Origin: Takakia lepidozioides | Lineage: Eukaryota; Streptophyta; Takakiopsida; Takakiales; Takakiaceae | Assembly (NCBI GenBank): GCA_030704615.1 | Contig: CM060733.1 | Coordinates: forward strand, 7,502,001 to 7,566,000 | Direction of reading: 5' to 3' | DNA: 64,000 nt | Part shown: one piece after another, positions 14,310 to 23,541 of the stretch | Numbering within the stretch: position 1 is the first letter of the stretch | Layout: the number at the start of each line of letters is the position of its first letter | Program-made: the position numbers and the translations under genes | The notes under the pieces: generated by a model | What the model was told of the DNA's origin: nothing | Database searches by the model: none | Seen by the model: the letters and a program-made list of their open reading frames with translations, nothing else

Positions 14310-14590
14310 TCAAGTGGAATCCCCACAAGAACAAACGCCGTCTTGGAAGTAGTGAAAATGGCTGGCATCCTGTACAACAATAGCTTGTCCACCAATCTTT
14401 GAGACGAATCTGATAGTAACATGACAAGTCATCGATGAGGTGAAGAGGCGTCCCAGGGGCTGTGTTGATGAGCCCAAAAGTGCCAGCTTCTCACTGCGGA
14501 GGCAAAGAGAAACTGACTTTTGATTGTCCCCCAGATTATGCAATACCAAGCGGGGTGTCAGGCAAGTACCCAGTTGGTTTTAGGTACCAT
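14310..14590 (-). pseudogene. C-terminal DYW-domain remnant
   Basis: Reading the minus strand, this is a second, decayed copy of the last ~85 residues of a DYW cytidine-deaminase-like domain, just downstream of the intact PPR-DYW gene and in the same orientation. Recognisable pieces: GYLPDT, SEKLA, FVSKIGGQAIVVQDASHFHYF, and a final [10 protein letters not shown] where DYW is expected. The HxE zinc/catalytic motif reads RSE, so the His is lost. The CGDCH segment is reduced to TCH, and a frame change separates GYLPDT from the rest. No PPR motifs remain. It probably arose by unequal exchange or tandem duplication with the neighbouring gene. Confidence 0.75.
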
Positions 14591-14752
14591 GGCTTCTTTA
14601 ACGATGTTTTTCATTCTTCAATCTGGTTCAATCCCTCAAAAGCATTTTGTTGAGCCCAGCTTCCTACAGCCGGGACAACAATATCATCTTCCCTACATTG
14701 TGTTTGGAGTGACGCACTTCTTTTCATGCATTTCTTCATGTATTTGGCTGGT

Positions 14753-16778
14753 TCACCAGTAATCCCCACAGGAACAACCCCCATTTTCAAAGTGGTGAAA
14801 ACGGTTGGCATCCCGTACAATGATTGCTCGCCCAACAATCTTTGAGATGAACTTGGTAGCCGTGTGGCAGTCACCACACACCCGAAGGTTTTTGATGATG
14901 CGGAGAGGCCTCCCAGGGGGTGTGCTTATTAGGCCAAAAGCAATGGCCAGCCTCTCGCTGTGGTAGCACAGGGAAAATTCCTTATGCTGCTCCTCTACAT
15001 CGTGCAATACAAAGCGTGTGTCAGGCACATACCCAGCCTCCTTCATCTGCCCATACAATCTCTTCAGTTCGACATGGATATCCTCAATTTGGGGATGCAA
15101 TTTGTCGTCTACAACAAATGTGTGCACCTCGTTGTCTACCTCAATGCAGCAGCTGCCCGGTGCCTTTCTGAAACCTCTGTCCTCCATCATTTTCCTCACC
15201 TTTGCTGTATCCTCCCACCTGCCAGCAGCAGCATAAATGTTTGACAGCAGCACATAAGTTGCCCCGTCTTGTGGATCCATCTTGAGAAGGCATTTTGCTG
15301 CACGTTCTGCTACATCCACATTGCCATGGATACCGCAGGCACTAAGCAAAGTACCCCACATTGCAGCATCTGGTTTGATTGGCATTTTGATAATGAGGTC
15401 TTCTGCCTCATCCAATCGCCCTGTGCGGCCAAGAAGGCCCACCATGCAGCCAAAATGTTCCACTGTCGGAGTGAGGCCATGGTTTCGACACATGGAATCA
15501 AAGTAGTGACAGCCTTCATCCACTAGGCCCACATGGCTACATGCAGAGAGAAGACCTACAAAGGTGATCCTGTCTGGCCTTACACCTTCCTGTTGCATCT
15601 GTTCAAATAGTTGCAGGGCTTCCATGCCATACCCATGCTGAGCATATCCTGTGATCATTGCACTCCATGAGATTACATCTCGTTCAGCCATATTGTCAAA
15701 CACCTTACCTGCATCCTTCATACTCCCACATTTAGCATACATGTCAACAAGGGCAGTCTCCAGAATGATATCTGGCGGAATTCCAGTTTTGATGATGTCA
15801 CCATGGACCTCTTTGCCGTGCTCCAGGGCTGCCATGCTAGCACACGCATTGAGAACAGAAATGAATGTGACCTTGTCAGGTGGCACCTCTCGCCACATCA
15901 TCTGCTCATACATTGCCAAAGCCTCCCTACCACACCCATGCCGAGTACATCCTGCGATCATGGCATTCCATGACACCACATTGGGTTTCAAGCCTTCCTG
16001 TTGCATTTGTTCAAACAGTTGCAAGGCCTCCCTACCACACCAATGCTGTACATATCCTGCCATCAGCGCATTCCATGAAACCACATCCCGTTGAGGCATA
16101 TTGTCAAACACTTGACGTGCATACTTCATGCTCCCGCATTTGGCATACATGTCAACAAGGGTATTCTCTAACTTGATGTATGGTGGAATTCCAGATTTGA
16201 TGATGTCAGAATGGACATCTTTGCCCTTTTGCAGGGCTCCTAGGCTGGCGCATGCATTTAAAGCGCAGATGAAGGTGACTTTGTCACACGTCACCCCTTC
16301 ACATTGCATTTGCTCATAGACTCTGAAAGCCTCCTGAGCATGCCCATGCTTTGCATATCCTGCCATAATCATAGTCCATGAAAACACATCTCGTTTAGGC
16401 ATTTTGTCAAACACCTGATGTGCATCCACCATACTCCCACATTTCACATACATGTTGACAAGGGCATTGAGTAAGAAAATGTTTGGCTTGAATCCACTTC
16501 GGATAATGTGGGCATGCACCTGCTTTCCCTCTGCTAGGCCTTTCATCTTGATGCATTCCTGCAAGAGATAGAGATAAGTCTTGGAGTCTGCCCCAATGCA
16601 TTCTTGGTTCAAAATGTGCACTTCCATTTTCAGTTTTCCTGCATCACATAGTGTCCTCACATCCCCACCAGTGCCAAAACTGTTCTTGGTGGCTCCCTTC
16701 CTTTGTTGTATTTCCAACGCACTGGTCATGGTGCAAGTGCTTGATTCAAACACCACAGCCTGATTCAACCCTGCCAAC
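14753..16778 (-). CDS. PPR-DYW protein, organelle RNA-editing type (copy 1)
   Basis: PLS-class pentatricopeptide protein, expected to bind plastid or mitochondrial RNA and edit C to U (or U to C). Tandem P-L-S triplets are followed by E1/E2 motifs, a PG-type segment (APGSCCIEVDNEVHTFVVDD) and a full DYW domain: HSERLAIAFGLI (HxE), CGDCHTATKFISKI, HHFENGGCSCGDYW. No internal stops. The first ATG lies at 16729 (about 658 aa to the end), but the frame stays open upstream to 16778. Residues before that ATG (NQAVVFESST) resemble those of the copy at 47 kb. An acceptor-like TATGCAG precedes 16778. From that ATG there is no obvious transit peptide, so an upstream exon (see 17306-17472) probably supplies the N-terminus. 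Confidence 0.9.
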
Positions 16779-17305
16779 CTGCATACCTCAAGCCTCGGTC
16801 GTTACAAACCTTGACACTCCAACGAATGTATGTCAAAGCTCCAACATACTTTTCCAAAATACATCATGGGGAAAGACTCCTTGCTCTCTATTAGCAGAAT
16901 TCTATGTTGGTTACCCTTCCCACATCACAACCAGGTTCTACAAGTTGGGAACCTGCATTACTGTCCTCGTATGCATGGACTACCAAGACCACGACTGACA
17001 ACTCTGTTTGCCTTTATGCACTCACTAAGTTAACGCCAATATCTGTGTGAACTTCCCCTTTCCGGTACCCTCCTATTGCACCCCAACACAACTTTCCTGC
17101 TCCACTATGCCTATAGGGAGAGAAGTAACTATTCCTTCAATGTAAGAAGTAAGAACTCTGCTCCTTGCAATAAGCCATGTGTGGCTCCTTGTCTCTCCAG
17201 AGAAACTACGATGACAGCACTTTGCAGAACACCCTATTGCAACTAAAGGAGAAGGAGCAGATCCCCCAGAGGTCTGCATCCCTAAAACAGAAGAGACTGC
17301 CATAC

Positions 17306-17472
17306 TGGTAGCAGCCTGACAACCCCCTTCCACCAGGGCTCACTTCAGACTTCCACCTAGCTGCTTCCAGCTTCTCCAATTGACCATCTACCCATGCAGG
17401 TTTCTTGCAGTTATCAATCCACAATGCCAGGTTGATACTCTTGTGCTTGAAATCTGGCTCTCTGGGATTGAT
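17306..17472 (-). CDS. OSB-type PDF-motif exon, likely spliced to PPR copy 1
   Basis: Translates as INPREPDFKHK, then LWIDNCKKPAWVDGQLEKLEAA: the second half of the PDF motif of plant organellar single-stranded-DNA-binding (OSB) proteins. The exon starts after GTGCAG and ends before GTATGG, leaving phase 2. The PPR exon begins at 16778 with the matching phase, so splicing across 16779-17305 gives one open frame of 731 codons. The 47-kb locus has the same junctions. The PDF motif binds ssDNA in OSB proteins. The first half of the motif (WWD exon) at this locus looks broken, so whether the fused transcript is functional is open. OSB membership rests on motif recognition only. Confidence 0.55.
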
Positions 17473-18235
17473 CTGCACCCACACTCCATCCCTGTCTTCC
17501 ACAACAAAAAACGAATAGATCCTCCCTGACAATTTAGATACCTGACAGTTACACCCCACCCCTTCATATTCTAGTTCTTAGGCTAAAAGAGTGGGGTGTG
17601 TGTGTGTGTAAGAGAGAGAGGGGATATGCGTCCTTGCAAAGCGTTAACATCACTAACAGATCCCTACTGGATATGAAGTTCCAGCCCATCAGTCATTTAA
17701 GGCCTGGCATTGACATCATGTTAAAAAACACAATGTTCGTATGAGCGCTGCTCCGTTAGCCCTCCGCTTAATGTGTAGTTGCAATCGAGTTGCAGTTCAC
17801 AAGAAGTGCGAAAGGGCAGAGATTGTAGTCATTGAACACTGAGACCCACCTCAAGGGCTTGTCCTCTCGGAATAACCCGCCTTTCGAAGCCCGTGGGAAG
17901 TTCCAGACCTCCAGAGTATTTGTGACAGCACAGAATTTCCATAACATTCGCGCATAAGCCAGGCGCACAGAGAACATCCAGCTACATCGAATTGAGTGTT
18001 GATCAATTCGATGGCAATGCCCTAAACATGAGGTTCGTTCCAAAACTGCCCCTCTAGCCCTGGAGATGTCAAATTGCTGCCCAATGACCGGGAATTGAAT
18101 GTAGGCGAATTCTCCTCATCCTAGAAAGTGGAAGTAAAGGTGATCCAGCGTTGCTCCGCTCGCCTTTAGCTTGCAACACACGTGACACACCTGAATGCAC
18201 AGCCAGTCAGAGTGTTGTGGAGAAGGGGCACCCAC

Positions 18236-18236
<1 letters not shown>
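17473..18236. other. decayed OSB-related flank, no intact gene
   Basis: The minus strand lies between the PDF exon and a broken WWD exon. A 91-codon open frame at 17768-18043 (minus) contains NFPRASKGGLFREDKPLRW but I do not recognise it. A short TG/GA-rich run sits near 17596-17622. No other gene is supported. Confidence 0.35.

Positions 18237-18237
<1 letters not shown>

Positions 18238-18281
<44 letters not shown>
18238..18281. repeat. (GA)n microsatellite
   Basis: About 22 uninterrupted GA dinucleotides. It separates the PDF exon region from the broken WWD exon on the minus strand. Likely polymorphic in length. Confidence 0.95.
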
Positions 18282-18283
<2 letters not shown>

Positions 18284-18348
18284 GGCGCTATATTGAATTT
18301 GAAGCTGTAGCTTTTCTATATGCATCTAGTTGTCTGCTTCAACTTAGC

Positions 18349-18410
18349 ATCACCGTCCTCCTCAATTGTCCCACCGTTGACAGAATTTTGTATTTTACTG
18401 CATTCCAACC
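18349..18410 (-). pseudogene. broken OSB WWD exon (first half of PDF motif)
   Basis: Minus-strand translation gives KFCQRWDN followed by an in-frame stop, matching the intact form NPSQWWDNRCKK at 34.4 kb with one Trp changed to Arg. The surrounding bases (TGTCTGCTT, CTCAATTGTCCCACC on the plus strand) match the tandem units at 35.0 kb. This shows that the OSB-related segment upstream of PPR copy 1 shares origin with that array and has decayed. Confidence 0.5.
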
Positions 18411-19292
18411 TGCAGGGCTGATCGGAGCACCATTGTATCCCCTGCATTCAAAAGAGATTCCAGGCCCCAGAGAGGCTGAACTTCCAAACGAGCAGATGCA
18501 CGTCATTGGTTCAAACATAACTCCTTTGATTTTGAAGGTCTTGTTATTACTTGAACAACAATGCGCTCCTTGCCTGCTGATACGGACTTCGCAAAAGCGC
18601 TGTACATAATCTGGAGTTGGAGGAACATGGCCAGCCCTGGGTCCTTTGTCCTTTCCTTTGAGCTTTTGCGCTCCCCAGAAGCCACAACATTCTCGACAAG
18701 TGAATCGGGGTAACGCTTTTATGAACGTACACACCTGCCGTATCTAACCCCACTCCATACTTTTTATAGTCAATCACGAAGTCAAAGCTGGTGATGGAGT
18801 ATAAGGTCGGTAAAATCCCACCTTTGCAGGGAAACATCCAACCATTTTGCCCAAGTGGAAGGACTAGAACCAACCAGCTGTGCTTGTGCCACGCACGAAC
18901 TATGGAGATTTCTACGACGGAGGGAGGGAGGAAGGAGAGGAGTAACGATTTTCAGGAACCAGAATTCACAGTGGTTTAAAGTTCAGGAGTTAGCAGACCG
19001 AGGTGGATTGCCCTTGCCAGCGCCTATTCTCCGCCCCATCGAATTGCGACAGGAGGACGTTGAAGACCGATTGGAAGAGCGTTACCATAGGGCTTCGAAT
19101 TCTGCTCGGCTGCAGTGATGCACATGATGAGCTGTGGTAAAGCAAAGGAGGTGATGGGCTTTGCGAGGGTTGAAGGGTGAGGAGAGGAGCGACAAAAGTC
19201 TTAGCTCAGGTGCTTGAAGTCAGGTGACGGTGGAGGAGGAAGCTAGACGTAGGGGAGTGGATTGTGTTGGAGGGGCCGCATAAACAGTAGCT
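18411..19292. other. intergenic, no gene supported
   Basis: Open frames on both strands here lack recognisable motifs. The region just before 19293 presumably contains the 5' UTR of the SdpI-like gene; a GA-rich stretch lies near 18919-18945. Confidence 0.35.
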
Positions 19293-19946
19293 ATGGCAGG
19301 GGACATGTTGCGGGGTCTTCAGGCCGCAGCATGTGTGTGTGGAGTTGGGGTGGTCTTAGGACTGGCAACGTTCGAATGGCTTCCACACCACATGAAGTTT
19401 TGGGGCGGAGACCTGCCTCGGATCATAGGGATGATGTTAATTCCACTTGTGGGGGTGGCCATGTCTCTGCTGTTGGCACTAGTTTCAAGTTGTGATCCTC
19501 TTATGGTTTCTCAGTCGTCCTCTTCTCGAGCTGCGGTCGCGGCTGTGGTGGCGTTACCCAGCTTTCTCGCATTACCACTCCATATCATCATCCTTTGGGC
19601 CAGCCTCAGTAATCACGTCATCGGAATAACCCCACTCACGGTGCTCACAGGGGTGCTCTTGATTTGCTTGGCAGTTGTTTTCAACTACGTGGAGCAGAAT
19701 TACGTGGTGGGGATTCGGGATCTTTGGACACTGCGGAGTGCAGAAGTCTGGGAGAAGACTCACTCCTTTGCTTCCAAGCTCTTTGCGCTGGTGGGTGTAG
19801 CAGGTATTGTGCTCGCCTGGTTTGTTCCACAGGGCATGTGGCAGCTCTTGTTGATAGCTGGCCTGCTCTTACTTCCCACTGGAATTTCTGTCATTTACTC
19901 ATATCTTATTAGGGAGGATACCCAGTATCAATACATCATAAGGTAA
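19293..19946 (+). CDS. SdpI/YhfL-family polytopic membrane protein, intronless
   Basis: 217 aa with about six hydrophobic segments. The C-terminal half carries the signature of the SdpI family: FNYVEQNYVVGIRDLWTL, then SAEVWEKTHSFASKLFAL, where bacterial members have N-x-x-G-I-R-T-P-W-T-L ... VW-x-K-T-H. The N-terminal WLPHHMKFWGGDLPR followed by a membrane helix fits the DUF1648-like part of the same proteins. In Bacillus, SdpI protects against the SdpC toxin and serves as a signal receptor; a plant role is unknown to me. There is no intron, no obvious transit peptide and no neighbour of related function. The frame is intact, with ATG at 19293 and TAA at 19944. Candidates are ancient bacterial transfer, an uncharacterised plant lineage of the family, or a misassembly. 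Family call is fairly sure, function unknown. Confidence 0.8.
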   Translation: MAGDMLRGLQAAACVCGVGVVLGLATFEWLPHHMKFWGGDLPRIIGMMLIPLVGVAMSLLLALVSSCDPLMVSQSSSSRAAVAAVVALPSFLALPLHIIILWASLSNHVIGITPLTVLTGVLLICLAVVFNYVEQNYVVGIRDLWTLRSAEVWEKTHSFASKLFALVGVAGIVLAWFVPQGMWQLLLIAGLLLLPTGISVIYSYLIREDTQYQYIIR

Positions 19947-21352
19947 CGGAGGGCTGTTTTCTATGTCACATCAGCTCAATTGCTATAGAGTACCCCGGAG
20001 AGATATGAAGAGTTGTTCAACCAAAAAAAAAATGGAAGTGGTGGAGAAGCTTGTAGGTTGCAGCCCAGGTTGATTTTTTGAGAGGGAGGCTCCTTGTTGG
20101 CTAGCTGGCAGTGTAGGATAAAGCAGATCAGTAGAGTCAATGAGGGATAAATCTAGTTCACAGATTGGTCTAGTTTGTGTGCAAAACTTCAGTGAGCCTG
20201 ACTAATAAGCAAACTTCAATTGAGAGTGTTAACTGAAGTAGATCTTTCTTAGCCCAGAGAGATGGGACTATACTTGGTAATCTCTAGTCATCAGCAAATT
20301 CCAACTGTATATTCTTTATCTGGCAGACACAGCTGTGGCTACTAAGAGCAAAATTTGTTTCAGTAGATTGGAAGCTTTTTTCACATCTGAAGTTGGTTTA
20401 GTTGTGTGTTTGGGCTCGGCATGTTAGTTAGATGCTGCGAATTGAGGAAATGTATGACTGTCTCTGAGATACACAGAACTCTGTTAACACGTGTTGAGAA
20501 ATTCAGCTTGGATACATGGCACTTGGGGATTCAATGGGTCAACTTTCCTTGGATCTGTGTGAGAGGGGAATGGAGGTAAGAGAGGTGGATTCAGCCAAGC
20601 TACTGTAATCAAAGAGATTCATTTTCCAACAATTTTCATCTGGGAGTCAACAAACTGTTTAGTTTTGTGACAGTAGAACACAATCAAACAGCACCTAAGC
20701 AAAGGAGATCAAAGCATCATACTCACTTGACCACCGATGAACTGATCAAAATTAGCCGCCAAAAGTCACTTGTCACTACAGGGGAAAAACCTGCTTGGTT
20801 TGGGCCAGCTTGGAGTGATGAGCTGGGGTCTTGCCTGCAGTTGGGATGCGCAAAGTGCTTATTGTTGATAGATATGGTGTTACAGTTACTTGAATTGCGA
20901 AGTCAGATACAGACGAGGGATGATTTCAACCTCTCCCAACATTTTTCAGAACAGTGACACCCTTTGGAACTGCCACAGCCAGTATAACAAATTTGCGCGT
21001 AGTTCCTAAATGAGCTCTCAACTGATCCCACAACAACTGGTGAAGACAGTTCAAAATGAGTGGGTGTACCTTCCATGGAAGCAATTCTAGTCAGGAAATG
21101 ACTCTGAATCGTCAGATGTTCCGATTACAACGAATTATATATGTCGTCCGATCGCTTAAGATCAGAGGCTGATATGGATGGACAGCAATGTCTGGGTGCC
21201 GTTTTTGCTTTTTATTTTCAGTTGAATAACAGACATGTTAGTACTGGCGACCGGCATCTGGCCGTGTGCTCTCACGTCATTAGCGGATAGCCTTGTCCAC
21301 ATTTGCAGGGATTCGATTGGAGGTGACCTGAGGACCGGCTGGGCGGGTGACC
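19947..21352. other. intergenic between SdpI-like gene and AHA1
   Basis: A run of nine or more A lies near 20021. A 96-codon open frame at 20667-20957 (plus) has no recognisable domain and is not supported as a gene. Nothing else is identified. Confidence 0.4.
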
Positions 21353-21367
21353 GGAACGTTCTGGAAT
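21353..21367 (+). promoter_or_regulatory. perfect three-unit heat-shock element
   Basis: The sequence gGAAcgTTCtgGAAt matches nGAAnnTTCnnGAAn exactly. It lies about 350 bases before the start codon of AHA1, an Hsp90 co-chaperone gene that would be expected to respond to heat-shock factors. Position and target make it a plausible HSF binding site. Confidence 0.7.
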
Positions 21368-21715
21368 GCCCTGCTCGTCTCTCTCGTGCTCAGTGTGAAG
21401 ATTTGTGAGGAGATTTGTGGAGCCTTTGAGAGTGTTCTCGACGAGCAAGCTGCTTTGGTTCTGGGCCAGAATGTTGTAGAGATTTTCTGATTTTTAGTTG
21501 TATGCTTTCAAGAGTTTGAGAATCGGATGGCTTGTTGTTGACCGTCAGTTGCTAAGTCTCTTGGCAGGAAATGAAGCTTCTCTCATTGTAATCAAAACTG
21601 CGCGCTCTTGAAGGTTTAGAGTGCGCTTGTGAGGGTTTGAGTGGGGGGTTGGGTTTTTGGTGGTTGTGCAGACATCGACATCCCTGTTTTTGTAGGTGGG
21701 TTGTTGAGTTAAAGT

Positions 21716-23541
21716 ATGGCAAAGATTGGGGAGGGGGATAAGCGGTGGATAGTGGAAGACCGATCTGATGGAACGAACGTGCATAACTGGCACTGGTCGG
21801 AGAAAGACTGTCTAGAGTGGACGAGGAAGCGCCTCGGCCAGCTCCTGGAGAACACGTCCATCCTGTCAGGAGAGGGAGGCCTCTGGATCACTATCGGGAA
21901 AGTGGAGAGCGTGACGGGAGAAGCTTATGTCAATATTAGAAAGGGAAAAATCATCCCTGGGTATGAGATCAATGTGCGGCTGTCTTGGACGGGCGAGGCA
22001 AAGGACGGTAGTGGAAACAGTGTGGCCAAAGTTGAGGGCGGTGTGGATCTACCTTACATTGCTGATGAGAATGCGGACGAGGAACCGGAATTGAAGGTGT
22101 CCGTGAAGGATGAAACCCCTGTGGGGCAGCGGCTCCGTGAAGCATTTCTTGCCAAAGGCAAACCGGTGGTGCTGGAGAAGGTGGCTCGATATGTGAAGGA
22201 CATGGCGGCTGGAGGGCCCGCGAAAGATGAACTGGAGGGGAAAGTGAACTCCAAAAGCAGTACAGGAAAGTCTGGCAAAGGAGGCGTTGCAGAGAAGCCG
22301 ATTGTCACGTCAACAGTACCAGAACCACCAAAACCTAAAGGCAAAGAGGGGTTTAGAACCATTTCCTTAATCGAGAGATTTCATTGCCGACCCCGGGATA
22401 TCTATTCTACTCTCTTAGATGAAAAAAGATGGAAGGGGTTCACCCAGAGCAATGCCAAAATTAGCAACGAGGTCGGAGGGGCTTTCTCCATATTTGATGG
22501 GGCCGTGACGGGAGTCAATATGCAGCTTCAAGAAGACAAGCTCATTGTGCAAAAATGGAGATTCGGAAGTTGGCCTGATGGCCATTACTCGAATGTTAGT
22601 AGTATTCCTCTCTTGCGCCTTTACTGAAAGTAGTTTACCAATGTGGAAGTGCCTTTGAAAAGTTTCTATTGGTATTTCTAGGGCGCTCACTTAGCTAAAC
22701 GTCAGTGTTCTAAGATAAAGCACCTTCCATGCGCAAGGTCAGGACTGATTTCTTGGAAGGTGGCTTACGAGCAGCAGGCACACCTGCAGTTAGCTGGGGG
22801 GAAGGGGAGGGGGTCTTTGGGTTTAGGTTAAGTTTTCATCAATTGTTTATGTAGGGGAAGGATTCCCACCTCCGATCCCTACCGTTGGACCTTCATCCGC
22901 CTTAACAATTTAACCCTCGGACTGCGGCCCTTGGGGCAGTTCCTCAAGCTGGGGAACATCCTGTTTGATCGAAACATTCCCATACACAGAACAACTGGAG
23001 GATAAAGTGGACCTGATAGTAGTGGGACTTCTTGTCTGTTAGCCTGTTGTCCCTGCACATGGCCTTGCTCTTCTCTTACCATAATTTCAGTAGGTGAACA
23101 TGGCAGTTATGAACTAATTTTCTTTAAGGAGAAAGGTTCAAAACACACTGCTCAAAGTAGCTGGAGTTTCTGGAAACCTGAAACCGGAAATGGGAGAACC
23201 CTTCTTTAGCGGTGACCTGCTTCTCGGTGGCGCTGACCTTTACTTATCAACTGTATGGGCAGGTTTGTTTGACAATTGAGGAACCAGACATTGGAGTGAC
23301 AGTTGTGAAGCTGACACAGACTGATGTTCCAGAGGAAGACAGGTGAGCAAACGACCAAGTCTTTTTCCTAGCATCAGTATGCTTCTCAGACCTTGTTCTC
23401 TCTTTCACACGTGACCCCTAAACAAGTATGGCTGGATTCATGTGCAGGTTTGGCAATTCAACCGTGGTAGAGAACACAGAGAGGGGATGGCGGGATCTGA
23501 TCTTTCACAAAATCCGGGCTGTTTTTGGTTACGGGCTATAG
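21716..23541 (+). CDS. AHA1: AHA1, activator of Hsp90 ATPase (3 exons)
   Basis: Cytosolic co-chaperone that binds the Hsp90 middle domain and stimulates its ATPase. Exons 21716-22594, 23263-23342, 23448-23541; phases agree, 350 aa, normal for plant AHA1. The N-terminal domain (residues ~10-165) carries NVHNWHWSEKD and the RKGKIIPGYE loop. A Lys/Ser/Pro-rich linker (~195-220) leads to the AHSA1 START-like C-terminal domain: LIERFHCRPRDIYSTLLD, RWKGFTQS, GGAFSIFDGAVTG, KWRFGSWPDGHYS, VVKLTQTDVPEED, GWRDLIFHKI. ATG at 21716 follows a G/T-rich leader; a heat-shock element lies ~350 bases upstream. Confidence 0.95.

Noticed and set aside
17768-18043. 91-codon minus-strand frame with NFPRASKGGLFREDKPLRW, considered as an OSB OB-fold exon
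   Set aside because: It does not match the OB-fold pattern I know well enough to call it.
20667-20957. 96-codon open frame between the SdpI-like gene and AHA1
   Set aside because: No family resemblance; length is within chance for this region.
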